Below are positions 17,312-25,353 of a stretch of DNA of 64,000 bases, in pieces. Position 1 is the first letter of the stretch. Each line of letters starts with the position of its first letter. The stretch covers positions 62,001-126,000 of the forward strand of contig PLWZ01000087.1 in NCBI GenBank assembly GCA_003151235.1, written 5' to 3'. This DNA is from Acidimicrobiaceae bacterium (lineage in GTDB: Bacteria; Actinomycetota; Acidimicrobiia; Acidimicrobiales; RAAP-2). The position numbers were made by a program, and so were the translations under genes. A model generated the notes under the pieces. That model saw only the letters and a list, made by a program, of their open reading frames with translations. It made no database searches and was not told where the DNA came from.

Positions 17312-18493
17312 ATGGCTGGGTCGTGGTTCGAGACGGTCGCAGAGGCGCAACGGCGCGCGCAGAAGCGACTACCACCGTCGGTCTACAAGGCGCTGCTGGC
17401 CGGCTCCGAGCGGGGCCTCACCATCGACGACAACCTGGCCGCCTTCGGTGAGGTCGGTTTTGCCCCGCACGTCGCGGGGTTGCCCGAGAAACGGGACATG
17501 GCCGTCACGGTCATGGGGCAGACGCTGGCGCTGCCGGTCCTCATGTCCCCGACCGGGGTGCAGGCCGTCCACCCGGAAGCAGAGGTGGCCGTCGCACGCG
17601 CATCGGCGGCCAGGGGCACGGCGATCGGCCTCAGCTCGTTCGCCAGCAAACCCATAGAAGAGGTGGTCGCGGCCAACCCCCAGACGTTCTTCCAGCTCTA
17701 CTGGTGCGGGACGCGCGAGCGGATCGCGGCGCGCATCGAGCGGGCCAGGAGCGCCGGGGCTGTCGGCCTCATCGCCACCTTCGACTGGTCGTTCTCCAAC
17801 GGTCGTGACTGGGGCAGCCCGCACATCCCCGAACGGCTTAATCTGAGGGAGATGGTGCGATTCGCTCCCGAGGTGCTGCGCCGACCCAGGTGGCTCGCCG
17901 CGTTTGTCAGATCGGGGCACCTTCCGAACCTGACGGTCCCCAACATGGCCGCACCCGGGGAGTCGCCGCCGACCTTCTTCGGCGCCTACGGGGAGTGGAT
18001 GCAGACGCCGCCGCCCAGTTGGGACGACGTCGCTTGGTTGGTGCAGCAATGGGGTGGCCCGTTCATGTTGAAGGGCGTGATGCGCGTCGACGATGCCCGG
18101 CGTGCAGTCGAGGCCGGTGTGACCGCGATCTCGGTCTCCAATCACGGGGGCAACAACCTCGACACCACCCCGGCGACCATCCGGGCGCTCCCAGCCGTCG
18201 CGGACGCGGTCGGCGACCGGGTCGACGTGGTGCTCGACGGCGGGGTCCGGCGAGGAAGCGATGTGATCAAGGCACTCGCCCTCGGCGCGAAGGCGGTCAT
18301 GATCGGACGGGCCTACCTCTGGGGCCTGGCCGCGAACGGCCAGGCCGGCGTGGAGAACGTCCTCGACGTCATTCGCGGCGGGATCGACTCGGCCATGCTC
18401 GGCCTCGGCCGCTCGTCGGTGGCCGAGCTGACCCCGGCCGACGTGATCGTGCCGAAGGGCTTCGCTCGGGAGTTGGGTACCGGCCCGGAATGA
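17312..18493 (+). CDS. mftD: MftD, FMN-dependent pre-mycofactocin synthase
   Basis: A 393-residue FMN TIM-barrel protein of the alpha-hydroxyacid oxidase superfamily. I recognise it as MftD rather than lactate dehydrogenase from the N-terminal WFETVAEAQRRAQKRLP, the LSSFASKPIEEV segment, SNHGGNNLD in place of the usual SNHGGRQLD, and GRAYLWGLAANGQAGVENV, all as in mycobacterial MftD (Rv0694). MftD oxidatively deaminates the MftC/MftE product to pre-mycofactocin. ATG 17312 follows GGAAGGA; a GTG one codon earlier is also possible. It follows the alcohol dehydrogenase and meets mftF tail to tail, 16 bp apart, so it is detached from mftA-C. Confidence 0.92.
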   Translation: MAGSWFETVAEAQRRAQKRLPPSVYKALLAGSERGLTIDDNLAAFGEVGFAPHVAGLPEKRDMAVTVMGQTLALPVLMSPTGVQAVHPEAEVAVARASAARGTAIGLSSFASKPIEEVVAANPQTFFQLYWCGTRERIAARIERARSAGAVGLIATFDWSFSNGRDWGSPHIPERLNLREMVRFAPEVLRRPRWLAAFVRSGHLPNLTVPNMAAPGESPPTFFGAYGEWMQTPPPSWDDVAWLVQQWGGPFMLKGVMRVDDARRAVEAGVTAISVSNHGGNNLDTTPATIRALPAVADAVGDRVDVVLDGGVRRGSDVIKALALGAKAVMIGRAYLWGLAANGQAGVENVLDVIRGGIDSAMLGLGRSSVAELTPADVIVPKGFARELGTGPE

Positions 18494-18509
18494 GCCCCGT
18501 CCCGCTCGG

Positions 18510-19934
18510 CTAGCGGTCCTGCGAAGGGGGGGTCTCGGGTCGACCCCGCCGAGCAGTCGTCGCAATGGCCGGCAAGAGGGGCCGCAGCGTGCGTGCCCTC
18601 CAACAGCCCCACCAAACCCCGGTGCCATAGGCGAGGTCGTCGGCGACCCGGACGGCCATATAGCTGAGCGGATCGAGCCCGTCGGGCCGTGATCCCCAGT
18701 CGCGGGTCGTCGACACGGCCAACGCACCGACGACCGCCCACCGCAGCCGCCCGAACCGGCGAACGAAGAGCGACGCGAACAGGATCGGCCCCCAGGCGCG
18801 GGCCAGGCCCGAAACGGCGGGAGCGGCCGACCGCACGGTTCCGGCAAGCGAGAGCTTGGTCGCGGCGACGAACGGGTCGTCGACCACCCCGGTGAGGCGA
18901 CTGGCCAGGACGGCGGCGGACCCACCCGCGACGCCGACGGCGGCCAGGGGCCGACGCGCGAGCAGCAGTCCCCATGTTGCCGCGGCGGTCGGGGAGATTC
19001 GCGCCGGCGCCAGCGCCCCCCGGTGCCGTCGCGACAGCGGCCCGGCCGTCGAGCCGTAGAGGGCTCGACGGGCGAGCCACTCGGACGGCCGAAGATCGGA
19101 CGCGTGGCTCACCTCGACGGTGGGCACGTAGCGCACGTCCCACCCGGCTTCGACGAGTCGCCACACGAGGTCGACGTCCTCGCCTGCCCCGAGCCGTTCG
19201 TCGAAGCACGCTCCGGCCATGGCCGCCCGGCGTACGACGATCGCGGCCGAGGGGACATAGGAGACGCGCGTCCCCGGTGCGACGCGTCCTTCGGCGGTGC
19301 CGAGGTCGAGCGGTGAGCGCGCCGACTCGTAGCGGGCCAGCGGAGAGGACCCGGTCGGCGTCACGACGCGGGGCGCGACCAGCGCGACCCGTGGGTCCGC
19401 GAAGTGCCCGACGAGGCCATCGAGCCACGCGGGAGGAACCGTGCAGTCGGAGTCGACGAAGGCGACGAGCGGCGAGAGGACCCGAGCCATGCCGGCGTTG
19501 CGGGCGGCGGCGGGACCCGAGTGCGAGTCGAGCCGGACGTACTCGGCCCCGGCATCTCTCGCCGCCTTCTCGATCTCGTCTCGACGCAGCGAACAATCGT
19601 CGACCACCACACACGCGGTGTCGCCAAGCGATCCGAGCAGTCGGACGAGGAGCTCGGGTCTGTCCCGCACCGGGACTACGACGGTCACCAACACTCCGGG
19701 GGACAGGCGCGGCGGCCGCGGGTGCAAGAGGCCCGAGGACACGAGACGTCGTGCGACGACCCTGTCGGGCCGCCGGTTCTCCACGGCCTCCCCATCCAGC
19801 CATCGCTGTGCCATCGCCGCAGCTCGGGGGCGGAGTCGCACCAGTCGTGTGGGACTCCCGCCCAGGAGCGCGCGCCCATCGGCGAGGACCTTGAGTTCCC
19901 GGTCAGGGGCCAGAGCGAACCCGACCGGCAGCAT
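18510..19934 (-). CDS. mftF: MftF, mycofactocin glycosyltransferase
   Basis: A 474-residue family-2 glycosyltransferase that in mycobacteria attaches a beta-1,4-glucose chain to pre-mycofactocin. A small N-terminal domain (FALAPDRELKVLADGRALL, LGGSPTRLVRL) is specific to MftF. The GT-A fold then shows VVVPVRDRPE, VDDCS and the metal-binding FVDSD. ED in GAGEDVDL fits the catalytic-base position. The C-terminal third is hydrophobic and may contact the membrane. I chose ATG 19934, which has GAGGGGG upstream and fits the family N-terminus; the frame also allows GTG 20000 without a ribosome site. It is transcribed against mftD and away from the hydrolase gene at 20126. Confidence 0.9.
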   Translation of the reverse strand: MLPVGFALAPDRELKVLADGRALLGGSPTRLVRLRPRAAAMAQRWLDGEAVENRRPDRVVARRLVSSGLLHPRPPRLSPGVLVTVVVPVRDRPELLVRLLGSLGDTACVVVDDCSLRRDEIEKAARDAGAEYVRLDSHSGPAAARNAGMARVLSPLVAFVDSDCTVPPAWLDGLVGHFADPRVALVAPRVVTPTGSSPLARYESARSPLDLGTAEGRVAPGTRVSYVPSAAIVVRRAAMAGACFDERLGAGEDVDLVWRLVEAGWDVRYVPTVEVSHASDLRPSEWLARRALYGSTAGPLSRRHRGALAPARISPTAAATWGLLLARRPLAAVGVAGGSAAVLASRLTGVVDDPFVAATKLSLAGTVRSAAPAVSGLARAWGPILFASLFVRRFGRLRWAVVGALAVSTTRDWGSRPDGLDPLSYMAVRVADDLAYGTGVWWGCWRARTLRPLLPAIATTARRGRPETPPSQDR

Positions 19935-20125
19935 CGCCTGCCCCCTCGGGGCGGGGCGAACGGGGTCCGGGCTCCGATGGGACCGGGCGAACGTGGGCAC
20001 GCGGCCATCTTGTCAGCGTCTCCAGAGACCGAGCGCCCCTTTTGGCCCCCCGCTCCTCCCCGTCGCCACCGGTAACGTGCGGCGAGCATGGGACGACGGA
20101 CGTGGGCCCGTTGCCAGGAGGAATG

Positions 20126-21268
20126 ATGCAGAGCGAGCTCGAACGGATTCTCGAGGAAGCCGTTGCCGGCGGAGACCTGATGGGGGCGGCTGCGGCCGTC
20201 GCGACGCCCACGGGAACCTTCGCCGCCGCGGCGGGCCAGCGGTCCGAGGGAACCGAGATGACCCCGGATTCGATCGTCTGGATCGCGTCCATGACCAAGG
20301 CGGTCACCGCCGTCGCGGCGATGCAGTTGGTCGAGCAAGGGCAGGTCGCGCTGGATCAGCCCTGCCACGAACTGGTGCCCTACCTGGCCGAGGCGCAGGT
20401 GCTCGAAGGGTTCGACGATGACGGTTCGCCGAAGCTGCGACCCCCGGCCCGTCCGATCACGCTGCGCCACCTGCTGTCACACACGGCGGGCTTCGGTTAC
20501 GACTTCACCGATCCGCTGATCGCCCGCTTCGTTGCCGAACAGGGTCTCCCGTCGATCGTCGACGGGACCGCCGTCGCATATGAACAGCCGTTGCTCTTTG
20601 ACCCGGGTGACCGCTGGGCCTACGGCATCAACATCGACTGGGCCGGCCAAGTTGTCGAGGCGGTCACGAAGACCCGCTTGGACGACCACCTGAGATTGGC
20701 CATCTTCGAGCCGCTCGGAATGCCCGACACCGGATTCGGCCGCGACGCGGCCGGCCGGTCCCGCACGGCCGACATGCACCTGCGCACGCCCGACGGTTTG
20801 GCCCCGGTCCCGTTCGAGACCAAGGAGGACCCCGAGTTCGTGATGGCGGGAGGCGGCCTGTATGGAACCGTCGTCGACTATCTGCGCTTCGCTCGCATGA
20901 TGCTCGGTGGCGGCGAGCTCGAGGGGACGAGGATCGTCAGCGCTGACACCGTGCGCGAGATGGGTACCAACCAGATCGGAAACTTGGACGTAGGCGGCTG
21001 GCAGGCGGTGAACCCCATCTTGTCCAACGAGGTTGACCTCGGGGGCGGCCAGCAGTTCGGGTTGAGCTTTCTCCTCAATCCGAAGACAACGCCAGAGGGC
21101 CGAGCCCCCGGATCGATGATGTGGGCCGGGCTGGCCAACACCTACTACTGGATCGACCCGGCCACGCAGGTCGCGGGCGTGTTCGCCACCCAGGTCCTGC
21201 CGTTCTTCGACGGTCCGTCCCTCGAGGCATTTCGAGCGGTGGAACGGGCGGCGTACTCGTCATTGTGA
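20126..21268 (+). CDS. Beta-lactamase-fold serine hydrolase (esterase/peptidase type)
   Basis: A 380-residue class C beta-lactamase-like protein. The nucleophile motif SxxK is SMTK in WIASMTKAVTAV. A Tyr in WAYGIN is the likely general base, in place of the canonical YxN. There is no signal peptide, so it is cytoplasmic and unlikely to confer lactam resistance; EstB-type esterases and D-aminopeptidases share this fold. AGGAGG lies just before ATG 20126, with a second in-frame ATG one codon earlier. Its stop overlaps the GTG of the HAD gene by 3 bp. Both sit inside the mycofactocin locus, between mftF and mftA, so a role with mycofactocin or its clients is possible but unproven. Confidence 0.85.
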   Translation: MQSELERILEEAVAGGDLMGAAAAVATPTGTFAAAAGQRSEGTEMTPDSIVWIASMTKAVTAVAAMQLVEQGQVALDQPCHELVPYLAEAQVLEGFDDDGSPKLRPPARPITLRHLLSHTAGFGYDFTDPLIARFVAEQGLPSIVDGTAVAYEQPLLFDPGDRWAYGINIDWAGQVVEAVTKTRLDDHLRLAIFEPLGMPDTGFGRDAAGRSRTADMHLRTPDGLAPVPFETKEDPEFVMAGGGLYGTVVDYLRFARMMLGGGELEGTRIVSADTVREMGTNQIGNLDVGGWQAVNPILSNEVDLGGGQQFGLSFLLNPKTTPEGRAPGSMMWAGLANTYYWIDPATQVAGVFATQVLPFFDGPSLEAFRAVERAAYSSL

Positions 21269-22005
21269 GCGCGTCGGCTCACGTGGGGCTGCGGGCCGTG
21301 GTCTTCGACTTCTTCGGGACGATCGCTTGCCATCCCGACGGGGTGGCCTCGCAGTACCCGGCGGTCTTTGCGAAGCACGGCTACCGATTGGACGCGGAGA
21401 CGGAATCCCATTACTTCGCGCGCTACAACGGCGTCGAACATGTCGAGCACTCAAGCGACAAGGCCACCTACGAGGCATGGGTGCGGTTCCGGCTGGGGGA
21501 GCTCGCCCAGGCGTGCGAGGTCCGCCAGGACGACGTCGAGCGGGTCGTCGACGACCTGCGGGCGCTCGATACGTCACCGGTGGTCGCCTACCCCGATGCC
21601 GCCCCGACGTTGCGCGCATTGCGCGACCGTCGCTTTCGAATCGGCGTGTGCTCGAACTGGGGTTGGGAGCTCGATGGCCACCTGCGCCAGGCCGGGCTCC
21701 TGGATCTTGTCGACACGGCCGTCACCTCGGCCCGAGCCGGTGCGCGCAAACCCCATGCGCGGATCTTCGCGGCGATCACCGAGGCCCTCGCGGTGTCGCC
21801 CGAGGAGTCCCTGTTCGTCGGCGACTCGGTCCACCCCGACGTCACCGGGCCGCTCGAATCCGGCATGGCCGCGGCACACCTTTGGCGCGCCGAGGACGCG
21901 GCCGGCACCAGGCCTCCCGACATCCCCCCGGGCGGTGTTCGGGTCGCGTCCTTGACCGAGCTCTTGGAGTGGCCGATGCTCCGATCGGCGGCGCCGGCGC
22001 CATAG
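21265..22005 (+). CDS. HAD-superfamily hydrolase with altered motif I
   Basis: A 246-residue HAD subfamily IA protein. Motif I is VFDFFGTI: the nucleophile Asp is kept, but the Asp two residues later, the acid/base of phosphatases, is Phe. Motif II is SNW, motif III includes Lys in RKPHARIF, and motif IV is VGDSVHPDV. Loss of the second Asp is also seen in haloacid dehalogenases and in some poorly characterised HADs, so a phosphatase is not assured. Its GTG start at 21265 overlaps the serine hydrolase stop, which argues for joint function. It lies 139 bp upstream of mftA on the same strand. Confidence 0.82.
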   Translation: MSASAHVGLRAVVFDFFGTIACHPDGVASQYPAVFAKHGYRLDAETESHYFARYNGVEHVEHSSDKATYEAWVRFRLGELAQACEVRQDDVERVVDDLRALDTSPVVAYPDAAPTLRALRDRRFRIGVCSNWGWELDGHLRQAGLLDLVDTAVTSARAGARKPHARIFAAITEALAVSPEESLFVGDSVHPDVTGPLESGMAAAHLWRAEDAAGTRPPDIPPGGVRVASLTELLEWPMLRSAAPAP

Positions 22006-22144
22006 GTGGAGCGTGCACCGGCCCACCGGGCTCCCCGGTCGGACCACGGCCCCGATCGCGGCCCGAAGTAGGCTCGGGGAGGCACGAGGCCCCGACCCGG
22101 TCGATCGAAGGTCGAACGGAGCCCATTCCTTGCGAGGAGGACCG

Positions 22145-22261
22145 ATGACCCAGATCGACGACGCGTTGACCGCCATCGAGCCCGAGGACGACGAGGAAGC
22201 CGAAGCCGAGGACGTCCTGGTCGAGGAGATCTCCATCGATGGCATGTGCGGGGTCTACTGA
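22145..22261 (+). CDS. mftA: MftA, mycofactocin precursor peptide
   Basis: A 38-residue peptide rich in Glu and Asp that ends in IDGMCGVY. This C-terminus is the hallmark of MftA: the last Val-Tyr pair is decarboxylated and cross-linked by MftC, then released by MftE as the core of mycofactocin. The ATG at 22145 has GGAGG six bases upstream. The acidic leader is what MftB binds. It stands four bases before the mftB GTG. Confidence 0.97.
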   Translation: MTQIDDALTAIEPEDDEEAEAEDVLVEEISIDGMCGVY

Positions 22262-22265
22262 GCGG

Positions 22266-22565
22266 GTGAGCTCGCCGGGCGACGCGACAGCGACACTGCC
22301 CGAGGCGTTCGACCCCGATCGCCCGTGGCGGCTGCACCGCCAGGTGGCTCTTCGTGACGAGTCGTTCGGGGCGCTCGCCTACCACTACGGCAACCGCCGG
22401 TTGGTGTTCCTTCGTTCACGGATCCTCGTCGAGCTCGTCGAGGCCCTTGAGTCCTTCGACAGCGCCAGCGACGCGCTTGACGCCAAGACCACACCAGCGC
22501 AGCGCGCCTCCTACGAGCGGGCGCTCGCCGGTCTCGCCGCTTCCGAGGTGATCGATGCCCGTTGA
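22266..22565 (+). CDS. mftB: MftB, peptide chaperone (RRE protein)
   Basis: A 99-residue RiPP recognition element protein that holds the MftA leader and delivers it to MftC. The segment RPWRLHRQVALRDESFGALAYHYGNRRLVFLRS forms the winged-helix strand set; a helical C-terminal half follows. The start is GTG at 22266, directly after mftA, and the 3' end overlaps mftC by 11 bp, which implies tight translational coupling. Length and position are normal for the family. Confidence 0.95.
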   Translation: MSSPGDATATLPEAFDPDRPWRLHRQVALRDESFGALAYHYGNRRLVFLRSRILVELVEALESFDSASDALDAKTTPAQRASYERALAGLAASEVIDAR

Positions 22566-23700
22566 GACTCGTACAAGGTCGAAGGACTCGGGCCTACGGG
22601 ACCGGCTCTCGCACGGCCTCGAGGCACCGATCTGCCTCACCTGGGAGTTGACGTACGCGTGCAACCTCGCCTGCGTCCATTGCCTCAGCTCGTCGGGGCG
22701 TCGCGACCCGCGCGAGCTCACGAGCGCCGAGGCGATGGCGGTGGTCGACGAGCTCGTCGCCATGAAGGTCTTCTACGTGAACATCGGCGGGGGCGAGCCG
22801 ATGCTCCGGCCCGATTTCTTCGACTTGATCGACTACGCCGTCGACCATCGGGTCGGGGTCAAGTTCTCGACCAACGGGACGCGGCTCAACCGTTCGAAGG
22901 CCGAGCGGCTGGCCACCATGGACTATCTCGACGTGCAGATCAGCCTCGACGGGGCGACGGCCGAGGTCAACGACGGCGTGCGCGGGTCGGGAAGCTACGC
23001 GGCGGCGCGGGTGGCCATGGACAACCTCGCCGCCGCCGACTTCGGGCCGTTCAAGATCAGCGTCGTGGTCACCCGGCACAATGTCGGGCAGCTCGATGCG
23101 CTGGTGGCCCTCGCCGACCACTACGGCGCGCAGCTTCGGGTCACCCGGCTTCGTCCGTCCGGCCGCGGCGCGGACTCCTGGGAGGACCTCCACCCGAGCG
23201 ACGCCCAACAGCGGTACCTCTACGAGTGGCTCCGCGATCGCCCGAACGTGCTCACCGGTGACTCCTTCTTCCATCTCTCCGCACTGGGCGAGCCGCTCGA
23301 GGGCTTGAACCTGTGCGGGGCCGGCCGAGTGGTCTGTCTTATCGACCCGGTCGGTGACGTCTACGCGTGCCCGTTCGTCATCCACGACGAGTTCCTGGCC
23401 GGCAACGTCCGCGACCCCGGAGGCTTCACGACGGTGTGGCGCGAGTCGGACCTCTTCTCGTCGCTGCGGGAGCCGACCAGTGCCGGCGCTTGCGCGTCCT
23501 GCGGGTCCTACGACGCCTGTCGGGGCGGGTGCATGGCCGCGAAGTTCTTCACCGGCCTGCCCCTCGACGGCCCCGACCCCGAGTGCGTGTTCGGCCACGG
23601 AGCCGACGCACTGGCGGCGCTCCCCGGATCCGAGTTGCCGAGGCCCGCGCCCGACCACTCGGCCGGTCGCGTGCCGGTCCGACTCGTCTCGCGTGGCTGA
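22555..23700 (+). CDS. mftC: MftC, radical SAM/SPASM maturase
   Basis: A 381-residue radical SAM enzyme. The SAM-binding cluster motif is CNLACVHC, followed by GGGEPML. The C-terminal SPASM domain supplies Cys in LCGAGRVVCLI, VYACPF, CASCGSYDACRGGC and DPEC for two auxiliary 4Fe-4S clusters. In the known pathway it oxidatively decarboxylates the terminal Tyr of MftA and then forms the Val-Tyr lactam. ATG 22555 overlaps mftB; the 3' end overlaps mftE by 8 bp. All cluster ligands appear intact, so the pathway should be active. Confidence 0.97.
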   Translation: MPVETRTRSKDSGLRDRLSHGLEAPICLTWELTYACNLACVHCLSSSGRRDPRELTSAEAMAVVDELVAMKVFYVNIGGGEPMLRPDFFDLIDYAVDHRVGVKFSTNGTRLNRSKAERLATMDYLDVQISLDGATAEVNDGVRGSGSYAAARVAMDNLAAADFGPFKISVVVTRHNVGQLDALVALADHYGAQLRVTRLRPSGRGADSWEDLHPSDAQQRYLYEWLRDRPNVLTGDSFFHLSALGEPLEGLNLCGAGRVVCLIDPVGDVYACPFVIHDEFLAGNVRDPGGFTTVWRESDLFSSLREPTSAGACASCGSYDACRGGCMAAKFFTGLPLDGPDPECVFGHGADALAALPGSELPRPAPDHSAGRVPVRLVSRG

Positions 23701-24412
23701 GCCCTACGTCGCCGTCCCCACCTGGACAGAGGTCGCCGCGTCAGGCGGGAATTGTCTGTTGGTGGTCCCGCTCGGCTCGTTCGAGCAGCACGGGCCCCAC
23801 CTGCCCCTCGACACCGACACGCGGGTGGCCATGGCGCTCGTGGACGAGGTGGCCGAGCTGCCCTTCGTGGTGGTGGCGCCGGCGCTGTCCTTCGGGGCCA
23901 GCGGCGAGCACGCCGGGTTCCCCGGCACGCTGTCGATCGGCAGCGATGTGCTGGCCGACGTCCTGGTCGAGTTGGTCCGCTCGGCCAGGGACATGTGCGC
24001 CGGCGTGGCGTTCGTGTGTGCCCACGGCGGCAATGCCGACGGGATCCGATTGGCCAAGGAGCGTGCTCGCTCCGAGGGCGATCGGGTGTATGTCTGGGGT
24101 GCACGGGTGGCGGGCGGTGACGCGCACGCCGGCCGGACCGAGACGTCTCTGATGCTCGCGATCGCACCGGACACGGTGCGCCACGCGAAGCTCGAGCCGG
24201 GTCGCACCGAATCGTTCGACGTCCTCCTGCCGGAGCTGCGGGCCGGCGGGGTGAAGTCGGTGTCGGCCAACGGCGTCCTCGGAGACCCGACGCAAGCCAG
24301 CGCGGCCGAAGGCAGGCTGCTCTTCCAGGCTCTGGTGGAGGAGCTGACGAGCGTTCTCGAATGGTTCTGGAGCGAGCTCACCGAGCCTGCGGTCGCGATG
24401 GGACCCGAGTGA
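23693..24412 (+). CDS. mftE: MftE, creatininase-family peptidase
   Basis: A 239-residue metallohydrolase that cleaves the modified C-terminal dipeptide from MftA. Metal-binding residues typical of creatininases appear in GSFEQHGPHLPLDTD, GASGEHAGFPGTLS and CAHGGNADG, with a further Glu in the AGRTETS helix. The start is GTG at 23693, inside the end of mftC; the frame upstream is only a shadow of mftC. It overlaps the next SDR by 4 bp. Confidence 0.95.
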   Translation: MAEPYVAVPTWTEVAASGGNCLLVVPLGSFEQHGPHLPLDTDTRVAMALVDEVAELPFVVVAPALSFGASGEHAGFPGTLSIGSDVLADVLVELVRSARDMCAGVAFVCAHGGNADGIRLAKERARSEGDRVYVWGARVAGGDAHAGRTETSLMLAIAPDTVRHAKLEPGRTESFDVLLPELRAGGVKSVSANGVLGDPTQASAAEGRLLFQALVEELTSVLEWFWSELTEPAVAMGPE

Positions 24413-25194
24413 GCCCGGTAGCGGTCGTCACCGGCGCGGCACGGGGGATCGGCGCAGCCACCGTGGATCGGCTCGTCGCAGATGGTTGGTCGGTGGTCGC
24501 GCTCGACGCGTGCGCCGACGACCCGGCAATCGACTACCCCCTCGGCACGCGACAGGAGCTCGACGATCTGGCGTCCCGGCATCCCGGGAGCGTCGCGGCG
24601 GTAAGCGGAGATGTCAGGAGCCAGTCCGACATGGACGCCGCCGTCGCGCTCGCGCTCGAGTCGTTCGGGGCCCTCGACGCGGTGGTCGCGGCCGCCGGCG
24701 TGGTGGCCGGCGGGCCGCCCGTCTGGGAGACCGACGACCGCACCTGGGACACCCTGTTCCAAGTGAACGTCGTCGGCGTGCGGCGGCTCGTGCAGGCGGC
24801 CGTTCCGGCGTTGCTGGCCCGGGAGACGCCGAGGCAGGGGAGGGTGGTCGCGGTCGCGTCCGCCGCCGGCGTGCTCGGCCTCCGCCGGCTCGGTGGCTAC
24901 GTAGCGTCGAAGCACGCCGTGATCGGACTCGTACGCGCGCTGGCGGCCGACCTGGCCGGGACCGGCGTCACTGCCAACGCGGTGTGTCCCGGGTCAACCA
25001 GGACGCCGATTCTGGAAGCGTCTGCGCGTGTGTACGGGCTCGATTCCGTCGAGGACTTCGCAGGTCACCAGCTGCTGGAGCGCCTGCTCGAGCCCGACGA
25101 GCCGGCGGCGCTGATCACATGGCTGTGCGGCCCCACATCGAGCGGCGTCACCGGTGCCGTCTTGCCGGTCGACGGGGGAATGACGGCCTTCTGA
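24409..25194 (+). CDS. Mycofactocin-coupled SDR dehydrogenase
   Basis: A 261-residue classical SDR with TGAARGIG, the catalytic Ser in VASAAG and YVASK, and a C-terminal GAVLPVDGGM. Its GTG overlaps the mftE stop, making it the last gene of the mftA-B-C-E unit. SDRs in this place belong to the mycofactocin-coupled families, whose NAD is thought not to exchange and to be re-oxidised by mycofactocin; typical members have inserts near the cofactor site. The segment after the second strand here (DACADDPAIDYPLGTRQELD) is longer than in FabG, in line with that. The substrate, probably a secondary alcohol, is not known. Confidence 0.85.
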   Translation: MSPVAVVTGAARGIGAATVDRLVADGWSVVALDACADDPAIDYPLGTRQELDDLASRHPGSVAAVSGDVRSQSDMDAAVALALESFGALDAVVAAAGVVAGGPPVWETDDRTWDTLFQVNVVGVRRLVQAAVPALLARETPRQGRVVAVASAAGVLGLRRLGGYVASKHAVIGLVRALAADLAGTGVTANAVCPGSTRTPILEASARVYGLDSVEDFAGHQLLERLLEPDEPAALITWLCGPTSSGVTGAVLPVDGGMTAF

Positions 25195-25353
25195 GGCCTT
25201 CGTACCTGGTCGGGCCGTACGACTAAGCGATAACTGGTTGCAGACGGTAGCGTTACGAATCTCGGTCCAGGCCGTCACATCACCGTTCACCCGGGGGGAT
25301 AGGCGGGTCGGTGGTCGACTAGCGGGCCGGGCTCATTACCTAGGGAGGGGTAG

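Noticed and set aside
17312-18493. Annotation as an ordinary lactate dehydrogenase
   Set aside because: The SNHGGNNLD and GRAYLWGLAANGQAGVENV segments and the N-terminus match MftD, and the other mft genes are nearby.
20126-21268. Antibiotic-resistance beta-lactamase
   Set aside because: It has SxxK, but there is no signal peptide, the YxN motif is not canonical, and the context is metabolic.
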